Assembly (NCBI RefSeq): GCF_023913775.1
Contig: NZ_JAMXAX010000046.1
Coordinates: 1-38,359 of the forward strand
Length of the DNA stretch: 38,359 bases
Origin: Acidovorax facilis
GTDB lineage: Bacteria; Pseudomonadota; Gammaproteobacteria; Burkholderiales; Burkholderiaceae_C
Direction: 5' to 3'
Shown piece after piece: positions 18,070 to 26,084 of this stretch. Both the position numbers and the translations under genes were made by a program. How positions within the stretch are numbered: position 1 is the first letter of the stretch; the number at the start of each line of letters is the position of its first letter. The notes beneath the pieces are model-generated. The model had not been told where the DNA came from and searched no databases. It saw nothing but the letters and a program-made list of their open reading frames with translations.

Positions 18070-18097
18070 GTTTTGACAGGGAGTTCTCCCGCAAAAC
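18070..18097 (+). promoter_or_regulatory. Hairpin in the rplS leader
   Basis: GTTTTG, GGGAG, loop TT, CTCCC, CAAAAC form two stacked stems with a small internal loop inside the roughly 110-nt rplS leader. There is no U-run. It could be an L19 autoregulatory site; that role is inferred only from position. Confidence 0.4.
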
Positions 18098-18158
18098 ACT
18101 GAGACGTCAATCCCGACGCAGCCATTTTTGGCGCGGACAAGATCGTTGGATATCAAAC

Positions 18159-18548
18159 ATGAACCTGATTCAGACCCTGGAAGCGGAAGAAATCGCCCGC
18201 TTGAACAAGACCATCCCCGAATTCGCCCCTGGTGACACCGTCATCGTGAGCGTGAATGTGGTGGAAGGTACCCGTAAGCGCGTGCAGGCCTACGAAGGTG
18301 TGGTGATTGCCAAGCGCAATCGCGGCCTGAACAGCGGCTTCACCGTGCGCAAGATCTCCAGCGGCGAAGGCGTGGAGCGTACGTTCCAGACCTACAGCCC
18401 CCTGATCGCCAGCATTGAAGTCAAGCGCCGTGGTGATGTGCGCCGTGCCAAGCTGTACTACCTGCGTGACCGCAGCGGCAAGTCGGCACGTATCAAGGAA
18501 AAGCTGCCTTCGCGTGTCAACAAGGCTGCAGCCGCCACCGCCGCATAA
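18159..18548 (+). CDS. rplS: 50S ribosomal protein L19 (bL19)
   Basis: 129 residues beginning [22 protein letters not shown], then [46 protein letters not shown] and [28 protein letters not shown], the complete bL19 sequence. It has a short alanine-rich tail. It sits at the 30S-50S interface. It is the last gene of the rpsP cluster, with its own embedded promoter and a strong terminator 19 bp after the stop. Confidence 0.98.
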   Translation: MNLIQTLEAEEIARLNKTIPEFAPGDTVIVSVNVVEGTRKRVQAYEGVVIAKRNRGLNSGFTVRKISSGEGVERTFQTYSPLIASIEVKRRGDVRRAKLYYLRDRSGKSARIKEKLPSRVNKAAAATAA

Positions 18549-18567
18549 GGCGCAGGCTCGACCTCAC

Positions 18568-18608
18568 AAGCCGCTACAGCGTCTGCCTGTAGCGGCTTTT
18601 TGTTTTTT
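18568..18608 (+). terminator. Intrinsic terminator of the rpsP-rplS operon
   Basis: AAGCCGCTACAG, 7-nt loop, CTGTAGCGGCTT (perfect 12-bp stem) followed by TTTGTTTTTT. Confidence 0.93.
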
Positions 18609-18631
18609 GGCTTGTTCACCTCCCCCTTCTT

Positions 18632-19351
18632 GTGGACCCTTCTTCCAGTCCTGCTGTCTCGTCGGTGATCGCTCCTTTGTCGAGCCTGCCCGACTTTGAC
18701 CCCCGCCTTGTTCCGGTGGTGGGGGTGGATGCGCACCTGCCTGCGGTGCCGGTTCAGGCGCAGACCGCTGAAGCGCTGCGGGCGCGTTTTGCGCACCCGC
18801 CGCAGTGGGAGCCTGAGGTGCTGCTGGAAAAGAAGTTCATGAACCGCGAGCCCGCCCGTGCGTCGGTGCTGATTGCCATCGTGCTGCGCGAACAGCCCAT
18901 GGTGCTGTTGACCGAACGCACGGCCCACCTGTCCACCCATTCGGGGCAGGTGGCCTTCCCCGGTGGGCGGGCAGACGCGGGAGATGCAACGCCTGCCGAC
19001 ACGGCCTTGCGCGAGGCGCAGGAAGAGGTGGGGCTTGCTCGGGATTTTGTCGAAGTGCTCGGCACGTTGCCAATCTATGTCACCGGCTCATCGTTCATCA
19101 TCACGCCCGTGGTGGCGCTGGTGCAGCCGGACTGCGTGCTCCAACCCAATCCGTATGAAGTGGCCGACCTTTTCGAGGTGCCGCTCGATTTTCTGCTCAA
19201 TCCCGCCAACCACCGGCGCCATGTGTTCGACCGTGATGGCGTACACCGGGAGTGGTTCTCGATGCCCTACCAGGACGGCGGCAAGAACCATTACATCTGG
19301 GGTGCGACAGCAGGCATGCTGCGCAACTTCTACCGTTTCATGCAGGCGTAA
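18632..19351 (+). CDS. Nudix CoA pyrophosphatase (NudL-type)
   Basis: About 239 residues from a GTG at 18632; a second GTG at 18665 is equally possible and neither has a clear RBS. The central LLTERTAHLSTHSGQVAFPGG is the UPF0035/NudL signature that precedes the Nudix box GGRADAGDATPADTALREAQEEVGL (about 111-135), whose REAQEEVG supplies the metal-binding glutamates. Members split coenzyme A or its derivatives into 4'-phosphopantetheine and 3',5'-ADP. It lies 23 bp after the rplS terminator and is probably transcribed separately. ADP-ribose or other CoA-ester activity is possible. Confidence 0.88.
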   Translation: MDPSSSPAVSSVIAPLSSLPDFDPRLVPVVGVDAHLPAVPVQAQTAEALRARFAHPPQWEPEVLLEKKFMNREPARASVLIAIVLREQPMVLLTERTAHLSTHSGQVAFPGGRADAGDATPADTALREAQEEVGLARDFVEVLGTLPIYVTGSSFIITPVVALVQPDCVLQPNPYEVADLFEVPLDFLLNPANHRRHVFDRDGVHREWFSMPYQDGGKNHYIWGATAGMLRNFYRFMQA

Positions 19352-19408
19352 ACCGGGTCCGCGTGCGATAGGGTGCATCGGGGCAAAGCACCAGTATCAT
19401 TGCCCCCC

Positions 19409-20395
19409 ATGAGTTTCTTCGCCATCCTGTTCGCTCTGCTGATCGAGCAGGCCCGCCCGCTGGCACGCAGCAATCCCATTCATGCAGGTCTGCGAGCGTG
19501 GGCGCTGTCCGTGAGCCGCAATTTTGATGCGGGCAAGCCGCACCACGGCTGGGTGGCCTGGAGCCTTGCGGTGCTGGTTCCCGCCCTGGTGACCCTGGCC
19601 ATTCACTGGCTGTTGCTTTGGGGGCTGGGGTGGCCCTTTGCGGTGCTGTGGAGTGTGGCAGTGCTGTACATCACGCTCGGGTTTCGGCAGTTCAGCCACC
19701 ACTTCACGGGCATCCGCGACGCGTTGGAGGAGGGCGATGAAGATGCTGCCCGCGAGCGCCTGGCCCACTGGCAGCAGGTGGATGTAGGGGCGCTGCCGCG
19801 TAGCGAGATCGTGCGCCATGTGATCGAGTATTCAGTGTTGGCGGCCCACCGGCATGTGTTCGGCGTGTTGGCATGGTTCTCCGTGCTGGCTGCCCTGGGC
19901 CTGGGGCCGACCGGGGCTGTTCTGTACCGGTTGGCTGAGTTTGTATCGCGCTATTGGCATTACAAGCAGCGCACGGGCGCCCAGCCTGCCAGCGCCTCCC
20001 TGCAGCAGGCCTCTGCGCAGGCGTGGACCGCCATCGACTGGCTTCCGGCCCGGCTCACCGCACTGAGCTTTGCGGTGGTGGGCAGCTTTGAAGAGGCGAT
20101 CGAGGGCTGGCGGTTTCACGCACAGCGTTTCCCCAATGACAACGACGGCGTGGTGCTGGCCGCCACGGCAGGTGCCATCAATGTACGCCTGGGGGGCGAG
20201 GCACTGAAGGCGCGCACTGAATTGCACGCGCCACAGGGCCTGGAGATCGACGCTGACATGGGTGACAGCGATTCCACCCCCGGCCGCGAGCCCGAGGTGG
20301 GCCACCTGCGCAGCGTTGTGGGGTTGGTGTGGCGCTCGGTGGTGGTGTGGATGCTGCTGCTGGCGTTGCTTACGCTGGCGCGTTTGCTGGGGTAG
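19409..20395 (+). CDS. CobD/CbiB-like membrane protein
   Basis: 328 residues with about five hydrophobic segments. FFAILFALLIEQARPL at the N-terminus, LFWLL-type helices, ALEEGDEDAARERLAHWQQVD, HVIEYSVLAAHRHVFGVLAWF and WTAIDWLPARLTALSFAVVGSFEEAIEGW fit the CobD/CbiB/AmpE superfamily. True CobD condenses adenosylcobyric acid with aminopropanol phosphate. No other cobalamin gene is near, and homologues of this length in related genomes are annotated only as CobD/CbiB family, so an AmpE-like role is equally possible. The ATG at 19409 is chosen over one 12 codons upstream because it starts the hydrophobic segment. It converges on rsgA. Confidence 0.8.
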   Translation: MSFFAILFALLIEQARPLARSNPIHAGLRAWALSVSRNFDAGKPHHGWVAWSLAVLVPALVTLAIHWLLLWGLGWPFAVLWSVAVLYITLGFRQFSHHFTGIRDALEEGDEDAARERLAHWQQVDVGALPRSEIVRHVIEYSVLAAHRHVFGVLAWFSVLAALGLGPTGAVLYRLAEFVSRYWHYKQRTGAQPASASLQQASAQAWTAIDWLPARLTALSFAVVGSFEEAIEGWRFHAQRFPNDNDGVVLAATAGAINVRLGGEALKARTELHAPQGLEIDADMGDSDSTPGREPEVGHLRSVVGLVWRSVVVWMLLLALLTLARLLG

Positions 20396-20517
20396 CTGGC
20401 AAGCCCTCTGAACCGCAGTGCGGCTGCCCTCGGAGGAGGGGCGCACCCTCACCCATGCAAGCCAGTTCCACGGGTGCGCTGGTTTCTGTCGCGCCAGGAG
20501 TGAAGGCCGCGCCCGGC

Positions 20518-21462
20518 TCAGTACCGGGTGTGGCGCAGTTCTTCAAATAGATCGCTATAAATTTTATAGCGTGTTGCGCTTATGCCGCCTGCGCTGGGGC
20601 CCAGTTTGACTGCATCCAGCACGCCACAGCCCGGCTCGTGCAGGTGCGTGCAGTTGTAGAACTTGCAGGCTGTCGCATGTGCTGCAATGTCGGGCATGCA
20701 GGCCGCCAGTTGCATGGGGGCAATGTGGTGCAGCCCAAACTCCTGAAAGCCTGGTGAATCGATGAGCGCGGTGGTACGGGCCTTGTCCATCCAGTACCAG
20801 TGCGTGCTGGTGGTGGTGTGTTTGCCCGAGTTCAGCGCCTGCGAGATTTCACCGGTGAGCACGGAAGCGCCTGGCACCAGCAGATTGATGAGGGTGCTCT
20901 TGCCGGACCCTGAAGGGCCCAGCACCAGCGTGGTCTTGCCCTGCAGATGTTCCATCAGCAGCGCGCGGTCCACGTCGCTGGAGAGCGCCAGCGACAGCGG
21001 CAGCACGCCATAGTGCTTGCCGGCGCCCATGTGCCGGTAGGGCAGCAAGCGCTCCCAGGCGCGGGCGAAAGGTTCGACCAGATCGCTCTTGTTGAGTGCA
21101 ATGATGGGCTTGATGCCCTCGGCCTCGGCGGCAATCAGGGCGCGGGCTAGCTGGCTTTCCGAAAACACCGGCTCTGCCGCGATCAGGATGAGCACTTGGT
21201 CGAGGTTGGCGGCAAACGACTTGGTGCGGATCTCGTCCTGTCGGTAAAAGAGGTTGCGCCGTTCCTTGACCTTTTCGATGGTGCCCTCTTCGCCCTGGCC
21301 GGGCGGGGGCGCCTGCCACAGCACATGGTCGCCTACCACTGCCTGGCTCTTTTTGCCGCGTGGGTGGCAGATGCGGCGTTCGCCGTCGGGTGTCTCCACC
21401 ATGCAGTGGCGCCCATGGCTGGCGACCACGGTGCCGTCCATGAGCGCGCTGCGTTCAGCCAT
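20518..21462 (-). CDS. rsgA: Ribosome small subunit-dependent GTPase RsgA
   Basis: 314 residues. An OB-fold (about 8-75) precedes a circularly permuted GTPase in which G4 NKSD (124-127) comes before the P-loop GPSGSGKS (182-189) and G3 DSPG (235-238). The zinc site is C266, C271, H273 and C279. It acts late in 30S maturation. The C-terminal helix is RYKIYSDLFEELRHTRY. Residues of about 284-304 are encoded by an antisense copy of the dispersed repeat and carry a cluster of AT-rich codons (ATA, ACA, TAT, AAA, ATT, TAT). It is third in the cluster M48 protease-phhB-rsgA, 29 bp after phhB. Confidence 0.95.
   Translation of the reverse strand: MAERSALMDGTVVASHGRHCMVETPDGERRICHPRGKKSQAVVGDHVLWQAPPPGQGEEGTIEKVKERRNLFYRQDEIRTKSFAANLDQVLILIAAEPVFSESQLARALIAAEAEGIKPIIALNKSDLVEPFARAWERLLPYRHMGAGKHYGVLPLSLALSSDVDRALLMEHLQGKTTLVLGPSGSGKSTLINLLVPGASVLTGEISQALNSGKHTTTSTHWYWMDKARTTALIDSPGFQEFGLHHIAPMQLAACMPDIAAHATACKFYNCTHLHEPGCGVLDAVKLGPSAGGISATRYKIYSDLFEELRHTRY
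20551..20612 (+). repeat. Dispersed ~65-bp repeat, copy H (inside rsgA)
   Basis: ATCGCTATAAATTT, TATAGCGTGTTGCGCTTAT, TGCGCTGGGGCCC and AGTTTGACT align with copy B without large gaps. It is antisense to rsgA and encodes its residues of about 284-304. Confidence 0.7.
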
Positions 21463-21491
21463 GGGAGCCTGTGGTGCGCAAGGTCATGGGG

Positions 21492-21827
21492 TCAGGCCAC
21501 CAGGGCATCGAACTGCATTGCGCACTCGAAATCCGTGGATGAAATGCCATGCACGTCGTGCGTGTTCAGGCGCACCACGCAGCGGCTGTAGTGCACCGAC
21601 AGATCGGGGTGGTGATCCTGGGCATTGGCAATGAAGGCCAAGGCGTTCACGAACGAGATGGTCTCGTAGTAGTTGGCGAAATGGTAGGTCTTCTCAATGG
21701 CGACGTTAGCGCCATCGCCCGTCAGGCTCCAGCCTTCGAGTTTGGCCAGGTTTGCTACAACTTCGGTAGCTGTCAACGCACGACGGGTAAGCGTTGACCA
21801 GTCTTTTTTCTTCAACATGGTAGTCAT
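21492..21827 (-). CDS. phhB: Pterin-4a-carbinolamine dehydratase
   Basis: 111 residues. ALTATEVVANLAKLEGWSL, then FANYYETISFVNALAFIANAQDHHPDLSVHYSRCVVRLNTHDVHGISSTDFECA is the PCD/DCoH core; the HHP and the later histidine form the active site that dehydrates 4a-hydroxytetrahydrobiopterin. It recycles the cofactor of phenylalanine hydroxylase, though no phhA is in the window. The start at 21827 forms an ATGA overlap with the stop of the M48 protease gene, favouring it over the ATG at 21818. N-terminal residues of about 8-26 overlap a repeat copy. Confidence 0.93.
   Translation of the reverse strand: MTTMLKKKDWSTLTRRALTATEVVANLAKLEGWSLTGDGANVAIEKTYHFANYYETISFVNALAFIANAQDHHPDLSVHYSRCVVRLNTHDVHGISSTDFECAMQFDALVA
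21751..21805 (+). repeat. Dispersed ~65-bp repeat, copy I (inside phhB)
   Basis: TTTGCTACAACTTC, GGTAGCTGTCAACGCA and TAAGCGTTGACC; the middle block closely matches AATAGCTGCCAACGCA of copy A. It is antisense to phhB. The 3' third is degenerate. Because the encoded residues are also typical of the protein family, chance resemblance cannot be excluded. Confidence 0.5.
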
Positions 21828-23131
21828 GGATGGGAGGGGTTGTGCATGCGCGCCAGCCGCTCGGTGGCGGGTGGGTGCGAGTAGTAGAACTTCACGTACA
21901 CCGGGTCGGGTGTGAGCGTGGAGGCATTATCTTCGTAGAGCTTGAGCAGGGCGGAGGACAGGTCGGCGCCGCTGGCCTGGGCGACGGCGTAGGCGTCTGC
22001 CTGGAATTCGTGGCGGCGCGAAAGTTGCAAGAACAGCGGCGAGATGAAAAACGTGAAGACTGGCACCACAAGCATGAAAAGCAGCAGGGCCAATGCGTCA
22101 TTGGGGGCTGCGGCCAGGGTGGGGTCCAACGAGATACTCGGCCGCACGCCCAGCCCGGTGTAGAACCACACCTGGTTGGAGAGCCAGCCCAGCAGTGCAA
22201 AGCCTGCCAGGCTCAATGCGAACATGGTCACGATACGCTGGATGATGTGGCGGTGCTTGAAATGCCCCAGCTCATGGGCCAGCACCGCCTCGACCTCGCC
22301 CGGGGCCAGCTGGCGCAAGAGGGTGTCGTAAAACACCACGCGCTTTGCTGCGCCAAAGCCCGTGAAGTAGGCGTTGGCATGCGCGCTGCGGCGGCTGCCG
22401 TCCATCACGAACAGCCCTTTGGCCGAGAAGCCGCAGCGCTGCATGAGGGCCGTGACGCGGGCCTTGAGCGATTCGTCTTCGAGGGGCTGGAACTTGTTGA
22501 ACAGCGGGGCGATGAAGGTGGGATACACCACCATCAGCAGCAGATTGAAACCCATCCAGAAGCACCAGGCCCACAGCCACCACAGCGGGCCGGTTGCCCC
22601 CATGATCCACAGGATCAGCGCGGCGATGGGCAGGCCGATGAGTGCGCCGACCAGCAGGCCCTTGAGCGCATCGGCAAGCCACAGGCGCCAGGTCATCTTG
22701 TTGAAACCAAAGCGCTCTTCCACGACGAAGGTCTGGTACAGCGACAGCGGCAGGTCGATCAGGCCGCTGATGGCGGCGAAGGCGGTCAGCAGCGCCAACT
22801 GCTGCCACATCCCGCCGCCCAGGGCGCTGAGCAGGGCCTGATTCAGCACATCCAGTCCACCCAGCAGTGTCCAGCCCAGCAGCACGGCCGCACCCAGTGC
22901 CATTTCCAGCAAGCCCAGGCGCGCCTTGGTGATCGTGTAATCCGCGGCCTTCTGGTGCGCCGCCAGCGCGATGCGTTCGGCAAATGGTGCGGGAACGTCG
23001 CTGCGGTGTCGCGCCACATGCCGGATCTGGCGCGTAGCCAGCCAGAACTTGAGCACAAGGCCCAGGGTGAGAGCTGCGGCAAACGCAAGCGTCAGCGCCA
23101 GGGCGGGGGAGAAGGCGTCGGAAGTGGGCAT
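21824..23131 (-). CDS. M48 family (Ste24-type) membrane metalloprotease
   Basis: 435 residues from [15 protein letters not shown] (start 23131). An N-terminal membrane domain of about six helices includes [21 protein letters not shown], typical of Ste24/CAAX protease 1. The catalytic zinc motif is HELGH at 286-290 within [17 protein letters not shown], and the third ligand is the glutamate in [11 protein letters not shown]. It is probably an inner-membrane quality-control protease, related to HtpX and CAAX prenyl protease; bacterial substrates are not established. It is first in a three-gene cluster, with its stop overlapping the phhB start. It is divergent from orn with 37 bp between the starts. 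Confidence 0.93.
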   Translation of the reverse strand: MPTSDAFSPALALTLAFAAALTLGLVLKFWLATRQIRHVARHRSDVPAPFAERIALAAHQKAADYTITKARLGLLEMALGAAVLLGWTLLGGLDVLNQALLSALGGGMWQQLALLTAFAAISGLIDLPLSLYQTFVVEERFGFNKMTWRLWLADALKGLLVGALIGLPIAALILWIMGATGPLWWLWAWCFWMGFNLLLMVVYPTFIAPLFNKFQPLEDESLKARVTALMQRCGFSAKGLFVMDGSRRSAHANAYFTGFGAAKRVVFYDTLLRQLAPGEVEAVLAHELGHFKHRHIIQRIVTMFALSLAGFALLGWLSNQVWFYTGLGVRPSISLDPTLAAAPNDALALLLFMLVVPVFTFFISPLFLQLSRRHEFQADAYAVAQASGADLSSALLKLYEDNASTLTPDPVYVKFYYSHPPATERLARMHNPSHP

Positions 23132-23168
23132 GAGCGGCGAGTTTAGGCCATCGGCGACAATGCGCGCC

Positions 23169-23747
23169 ATGTCAGAAGCCAACAACCCCACCCCTCACGC
23201 ACTTGCCAAATCCGACCAGAACCTGGTCTGGCTCGATTGCGAAATGACAGGCCTGGAGCCCGATACCGACCGCCTGCTGGAAATCGCCGTCATCGTGACG
23301 GGACCGAGCCTGGAGCCGCGCATCGAGGGGCCAGTTTTTGCGATCCACCAGTCCGATGAACTGCTGGGCAAGATGGATGCCTGGAACAAGGGCACCCACG
23401 GTCGCAGCGGCCTCATCGACAAGGTGAAGGCCTCGACCGTGACGGAGGAGGAGGCAGAGCAGCAGATCATTGCCTTCCTGAGCAAGTACGTTCCCAAGGG
23501 GACTGCGCCTATGTGCGGCAACAGCATCGGCCAGGACCGGCGCTTTCTGGTGCGCTATATGCCCAAGCTGGAGCGATTCTTCCATTACCGCAACGTAGAC
23601 GTGAGCACCCTTAAGGAATTGGCCAAGCGCTGGAAGCCCGAGGCCTACACCAGCTTCAAGAAAGCGCAGAAGCACACGGCCCTGGCAGACGTGCATGAGT
23701 CCATTGACGAACTGGCGCACTACCGCAAGCACCTGCTTTCGGTGTGA
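23169..23747 (+). CDS. orn: Oligoribonuclease
   Basis: 192-residue DEDDh 3'-5' exonuclease. [27 protein letters not shown] holds the first acidic pair, [35 protein letters not shown] the second aspartate region, and [24 protein letters not shown] the final His/Asp. It degrades 2-5 nt RNAs and pGpG, the breakdown product of cyclic di-GMP, so it also matters for the signalling system represented by the GGDEF gene at 26085. The start at 23169 is preferred; an ATG at 23160 is also in frame. It is divergent from the M48 gene. Confidence 0.95.
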   Translation: MSEANNPTPHALAKSDQNLVWLDCEMTGLEPDTDRLLEIAVIVTGPSLEPRIEGPVFAIHQSDELLGKMDAWNKGTHGRSGLIDKVKASTVTEEEAEQQIIAFLSKYVPKGTAPMCGNSIGQDRRFLVRYMPKLERFFHYRNVDVSTLKELAKRWKPEAYTSFKKAQKHTALADVHESIDELAHYRKHLLSV

Positions 23748-24057
23748 CGGATTCCGGGGAGGGCGGCTGAAGACCTTGTGGGTTTGTATCGCAAGAACTG
23801 AGAGGGGCTTGCGGGAAAGTACCTATCCATGCCATAATCAGCGGCTGCGCAGGAATCCATTCCTCGCAGATTGTGCATCTCCCCTCACACACCGGGCTTG
23901 CCAGCCGACTGTTTTCAACGCAGTGCAGGACTAGCGAACAACGCCCACCAGCATCCGCCCAGAGCAATGCAGGTTTCGTTTGATGGTTGATGTTTTTTAA
24001 CCATTGACGAAGCCACTCGCAGGCTACGCTTGCGATCGTCTTCGTGAGAGAAAAATC
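23748..24057 (+). other. Long structured leader of the DEAD-box helicase gene
   Basis: 310 bp with no convincing gene. After the candidate promoter at 23809-23838 about 210 nt of leader remain. Near its end are ATGGTT/AACCAT (23983-24004, 10-nt T-rich loop) and a nested hairpin ACGAAG (24007-24012) with CTTCGT (24040-24045) enclosing TCGCA/TGCGA. This places the GAGAG ribosome-binding bases directly at the foot of a stem. Confidence 0.55.
23809..23838 (+). promoter_or_regulatory. Promoter of the DEAD-box helicase gene
   Basis: TTGCGG, 18 bp, CATAAT. It predicts a start near 23845 and a leader of about 213 nt. Confidence 0.6.
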
Positions 24058-25941
24058 ATGACCGACACCTCTTTGGTGCAGGGCGAATTCGCGCCTGCCG
24101 ACACTTCCTTTGCTGCCGACATTTCCGTGCAGTCTTCCCCTCTGGACGCCGTGGTGGCAGCTGCCACCGAGGCCGACGTTACCGTGACTGCTGAGCCCAA
24201 CGGCTTTATCGAACTGGGCCTGGCCCCTGAACTGGTGCAAGCCGTGGCTGACCTGGGCTACACCCAGCCCACCAGCGTGCAGCTCAAGGCCATTCCCTTG
24301 GCAATGGGCGGTGGCAACGACTCCACCAAGTTCATCGACTTGATGGTTTCCAGCCAGACCGGCAGCGGCAAGACTGCCGCCTTCCTGCTGCCCGTGCTGC
24401 ACACGCTGATCAACCAGCAGGCTGCTGCTGAAGCCGAAGAACGCGCTGCTTTCGAGCGCGCTGTGGCCGAAGCTGCCGCCCGTGGTGAACCTGCCCCCAA
24501 GCGCGCCAAGCGCAAGGACCCCACCAGCTCGCGCAATTTCAAGGCCGCCACCCCTGGTGCCCTGATTCTGTGCCCCACGCGTGAACTGGCGCAGCAAGTC
24601 GCGCACGATGCTATCGACCTGGTCAAGCACTGCCGTGGCCTGCGTGTCGCTAACGTGGTGGGTGGCATGCCTTACCAATTGCAGATCGCCAAGCTGCAAA
24701 ACGCCGACCTGGTGGTGGCCACCCCTGGCCGCTTGCTGGACCTGCAGCGCTCGATGCAGATCAAGCTCGACAAGGTGCAGTTCCTGGTCGTTGACGAAGC
24801 CGACCGCATGCTCGACCTGGGTTTCTCGGACGACCTGGCCGAACTGAACCAGCTGACCGCCCAGCGCAAGCAGACCATGATGTTCAGCGCTACCTTCGCG
24901 CCCCGCATCCAGCAGTTGGCCATGCGCGTGATGCACGACGGAGGTTCGTCTGTGCAGAAGGTCACCATTGACTCTCCGCAAGAGAAGCATGCCAACATCA
25001 AGCAAATGCTGTACTGGGCCGACAACGCCCAGCACAAGCGCAAGATGCTGGACCACTGGCTGCGTGACACCACGATCAACCAAGCCATCGTTTTTGCCAG
25101 CACCCAGGTGGAGTGCGATGGCCTGGCCAACGACCTGCAGCAAGAAGGCTTTTCGGCCGTTGCATTGCACGGTGCCCTGAGCCAGGGTTTGCGCAATCGC
25201 CGTTTGATGGCATTGCGCGCTGGCCAGGTGCAGATTCTGGTGGCTACCGATGTGGCAGCACGTGGTATCGATGTGCCCACGATCACCCATGTGTTCAACT
25301 TCGGCCTGCCCATGAAGGCCGAGGACTACACCCACCGCATTGGCCGTACTGGCCGTGCGGGTCGCGATGGCCTGGCCATCACGTTTGCCGAGTTCCGCGA
25401 TCGCCGCAAGATCTACGACATTGAGTCGTACAGCCGCCAGCAGTTCAAGGCCGAAGTGATTCCCGGCATGGAGCCCTCGCAGCGCGCGCCGCAGGCACCT
25501 CGCGGTGGCGATTTTGGTGGTGGCCGTGGCGCCCCGGGCCGTTCGTACGACAACCGTGACAACCAGTCGCGTGGCCGCTTCGGTGGTCCTGCACGTGGTG
25601 GCAATGACCGTGGTGGTTTCGGTGGTGGCTTTGGCGGTGGTTTCGCTGGCCGTGACAACCGTGGTGCTCCTGCACGTGGTGAAGGCGCTGGCGGTTTTGC
25701 GGGTCGTGATGACCGTGGTGGTGACCGTAGTTTTGCGCCGCGTCGTGATGGTGAAGGCTATGGCCGCAAACCTGGTTTTGGTGACGCAGGCCGTGGCAGC
25801 TTTGCGCCCCGTGGTGATGCAGGTGCACCGCGTGGTGATTTCGCTCCCCGCAAGCCAGCGTTTGCCAAGCCAGCTGGTGGTGGCGGCAAGCCGTTCGTGG
25901 CACACGATGCCCGCAAGCGCCCTGCGCGCCCCGCGCGCTGA
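24058..25941 (+). CDS. DEAD-box ATP-dependent RNA helicase (RhlE-type)
   Basis: 627 residues from the ATG at 24058, with GAGAG upstream. An N-terminal tail of about 45 residues precedes the Q motif region FIELGLAPELVQAVADLGYTQPTSVQ. Motifs follow in order: I SSQTGSGKT, Ia PTRELAQQV, GG, TPGRLLDL, II VVDEADRMLDLGF, III FSATF, IV AIVFASTQ, V LVATDVAARGID, VI HRIGRTGRAGRDG. Between I and Ia is an alanine/glutamate/lysine-rich insert of about 45 residues. The C-terminal tail of about 150 residues is RGG/GGFGG-rich low complexity, which binds RNA and favours condensates. It is expected in ribosome assembly and cold adaptation. RhlE is the closest named type; DeaD and SrmB are less likely without their C-terminal domains. 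Confidence 0.93.
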   Translation: MTDTSLVQGEFAPADTSFAADISVQSSPLDAVVAAATEADVTVTAEPNGFIELGLAPELVQAVADLGYTQPTSVQLKAIPLAMGGGNDSTKFIDLMVSSQTGSGKTAAFLLPVLHTLINQQAAAEAEERAAFERAVAEAAARGEPAPKRAKRKDPTSSRNFKAATPGALILCPTRELAQQVAHDAIDLVKHCRGLRVANVVGGMPYQLQIAKLQNADLVVATPGRLLDLQRSMQIKLDKVQFLVVDEADRMLDLGFSDDLAELNQLTAQRKQTMMFSATFAPRIQQLAMRVMHDGGSSVQKVTIDSPQEKHANIKQMLYWADNAQHKRKMLDHWLRDTTINQAIVFASTQVECDGLANDLQQEGFSAVALHGALSQGLRNRRLMALRAGQVQILVATDVAARGIDVPTITHVFNFGLPMKAEDYTHRIGRTGRAGRDGLAITFAEFRDRRKIYDIESYSRQQFKAEVIPGMEPSQRAPQAPRGGDFGGGRGAPGRSYDNRDNQSRGRFGGPARGGNDRGGFGGGFGGGFAGRDNRGAPARGEGAGGFAGRDDRGGDRSFAPRRDGEGYGRKPGFGDAGRGSFAPRGDAGAPRGDFAPRKPAFAKPAGGGGKPFVAHDARKRPARPAR

Positions 25942-25955
25942 TCGCTGACAGGTCT

Positions 25956-25971
25956 GTGGCGCTAGCGCCAC
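25956..25971. repeat. Perfect 16-bp palindrome
   Basis: GTGGCGCTAGCGCCAC lies 15 bp after the helicase stop and 10 bp before its terminator. It could be a transcript-end hairpin or a protein-binding site. It shares the GCGCTAG core with the dispersed repeat but has no other part of it. Confidence 0.5.
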
Positions 25972-25980
25972 CCCTGTTGC

Positions 25981-26014
25981 AAAGGCCGGTACCGCAAGGT
26001 GCTGGCCTTTTTTG
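25981..26014 (+). terminator. Intrinsic terminator of the helicase gene
   Basis: AAAGGCCGGTACC, loop GCAA, GGTGCTGGCCTTT followed by TTTGTTGTTG; a stem of about 12 bp with one mismatch and one wobble. Confidence 0.85.
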
Positions 26015-26084
26015 TTGTTGTGGGGACCCTGGACCAAGAATACGCAGAGTAGCTCGACAATAATTGCCCAGGGAGGAATCTGCA

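Noticed and set aside
25500-25860. Tandem short repeats, possible CRISPR or minisatellite
   Set aside because: The periodicity comes from GGT/CGT/GAC codons of the RGG tail; unit lengths vary and no spacer structure exists.
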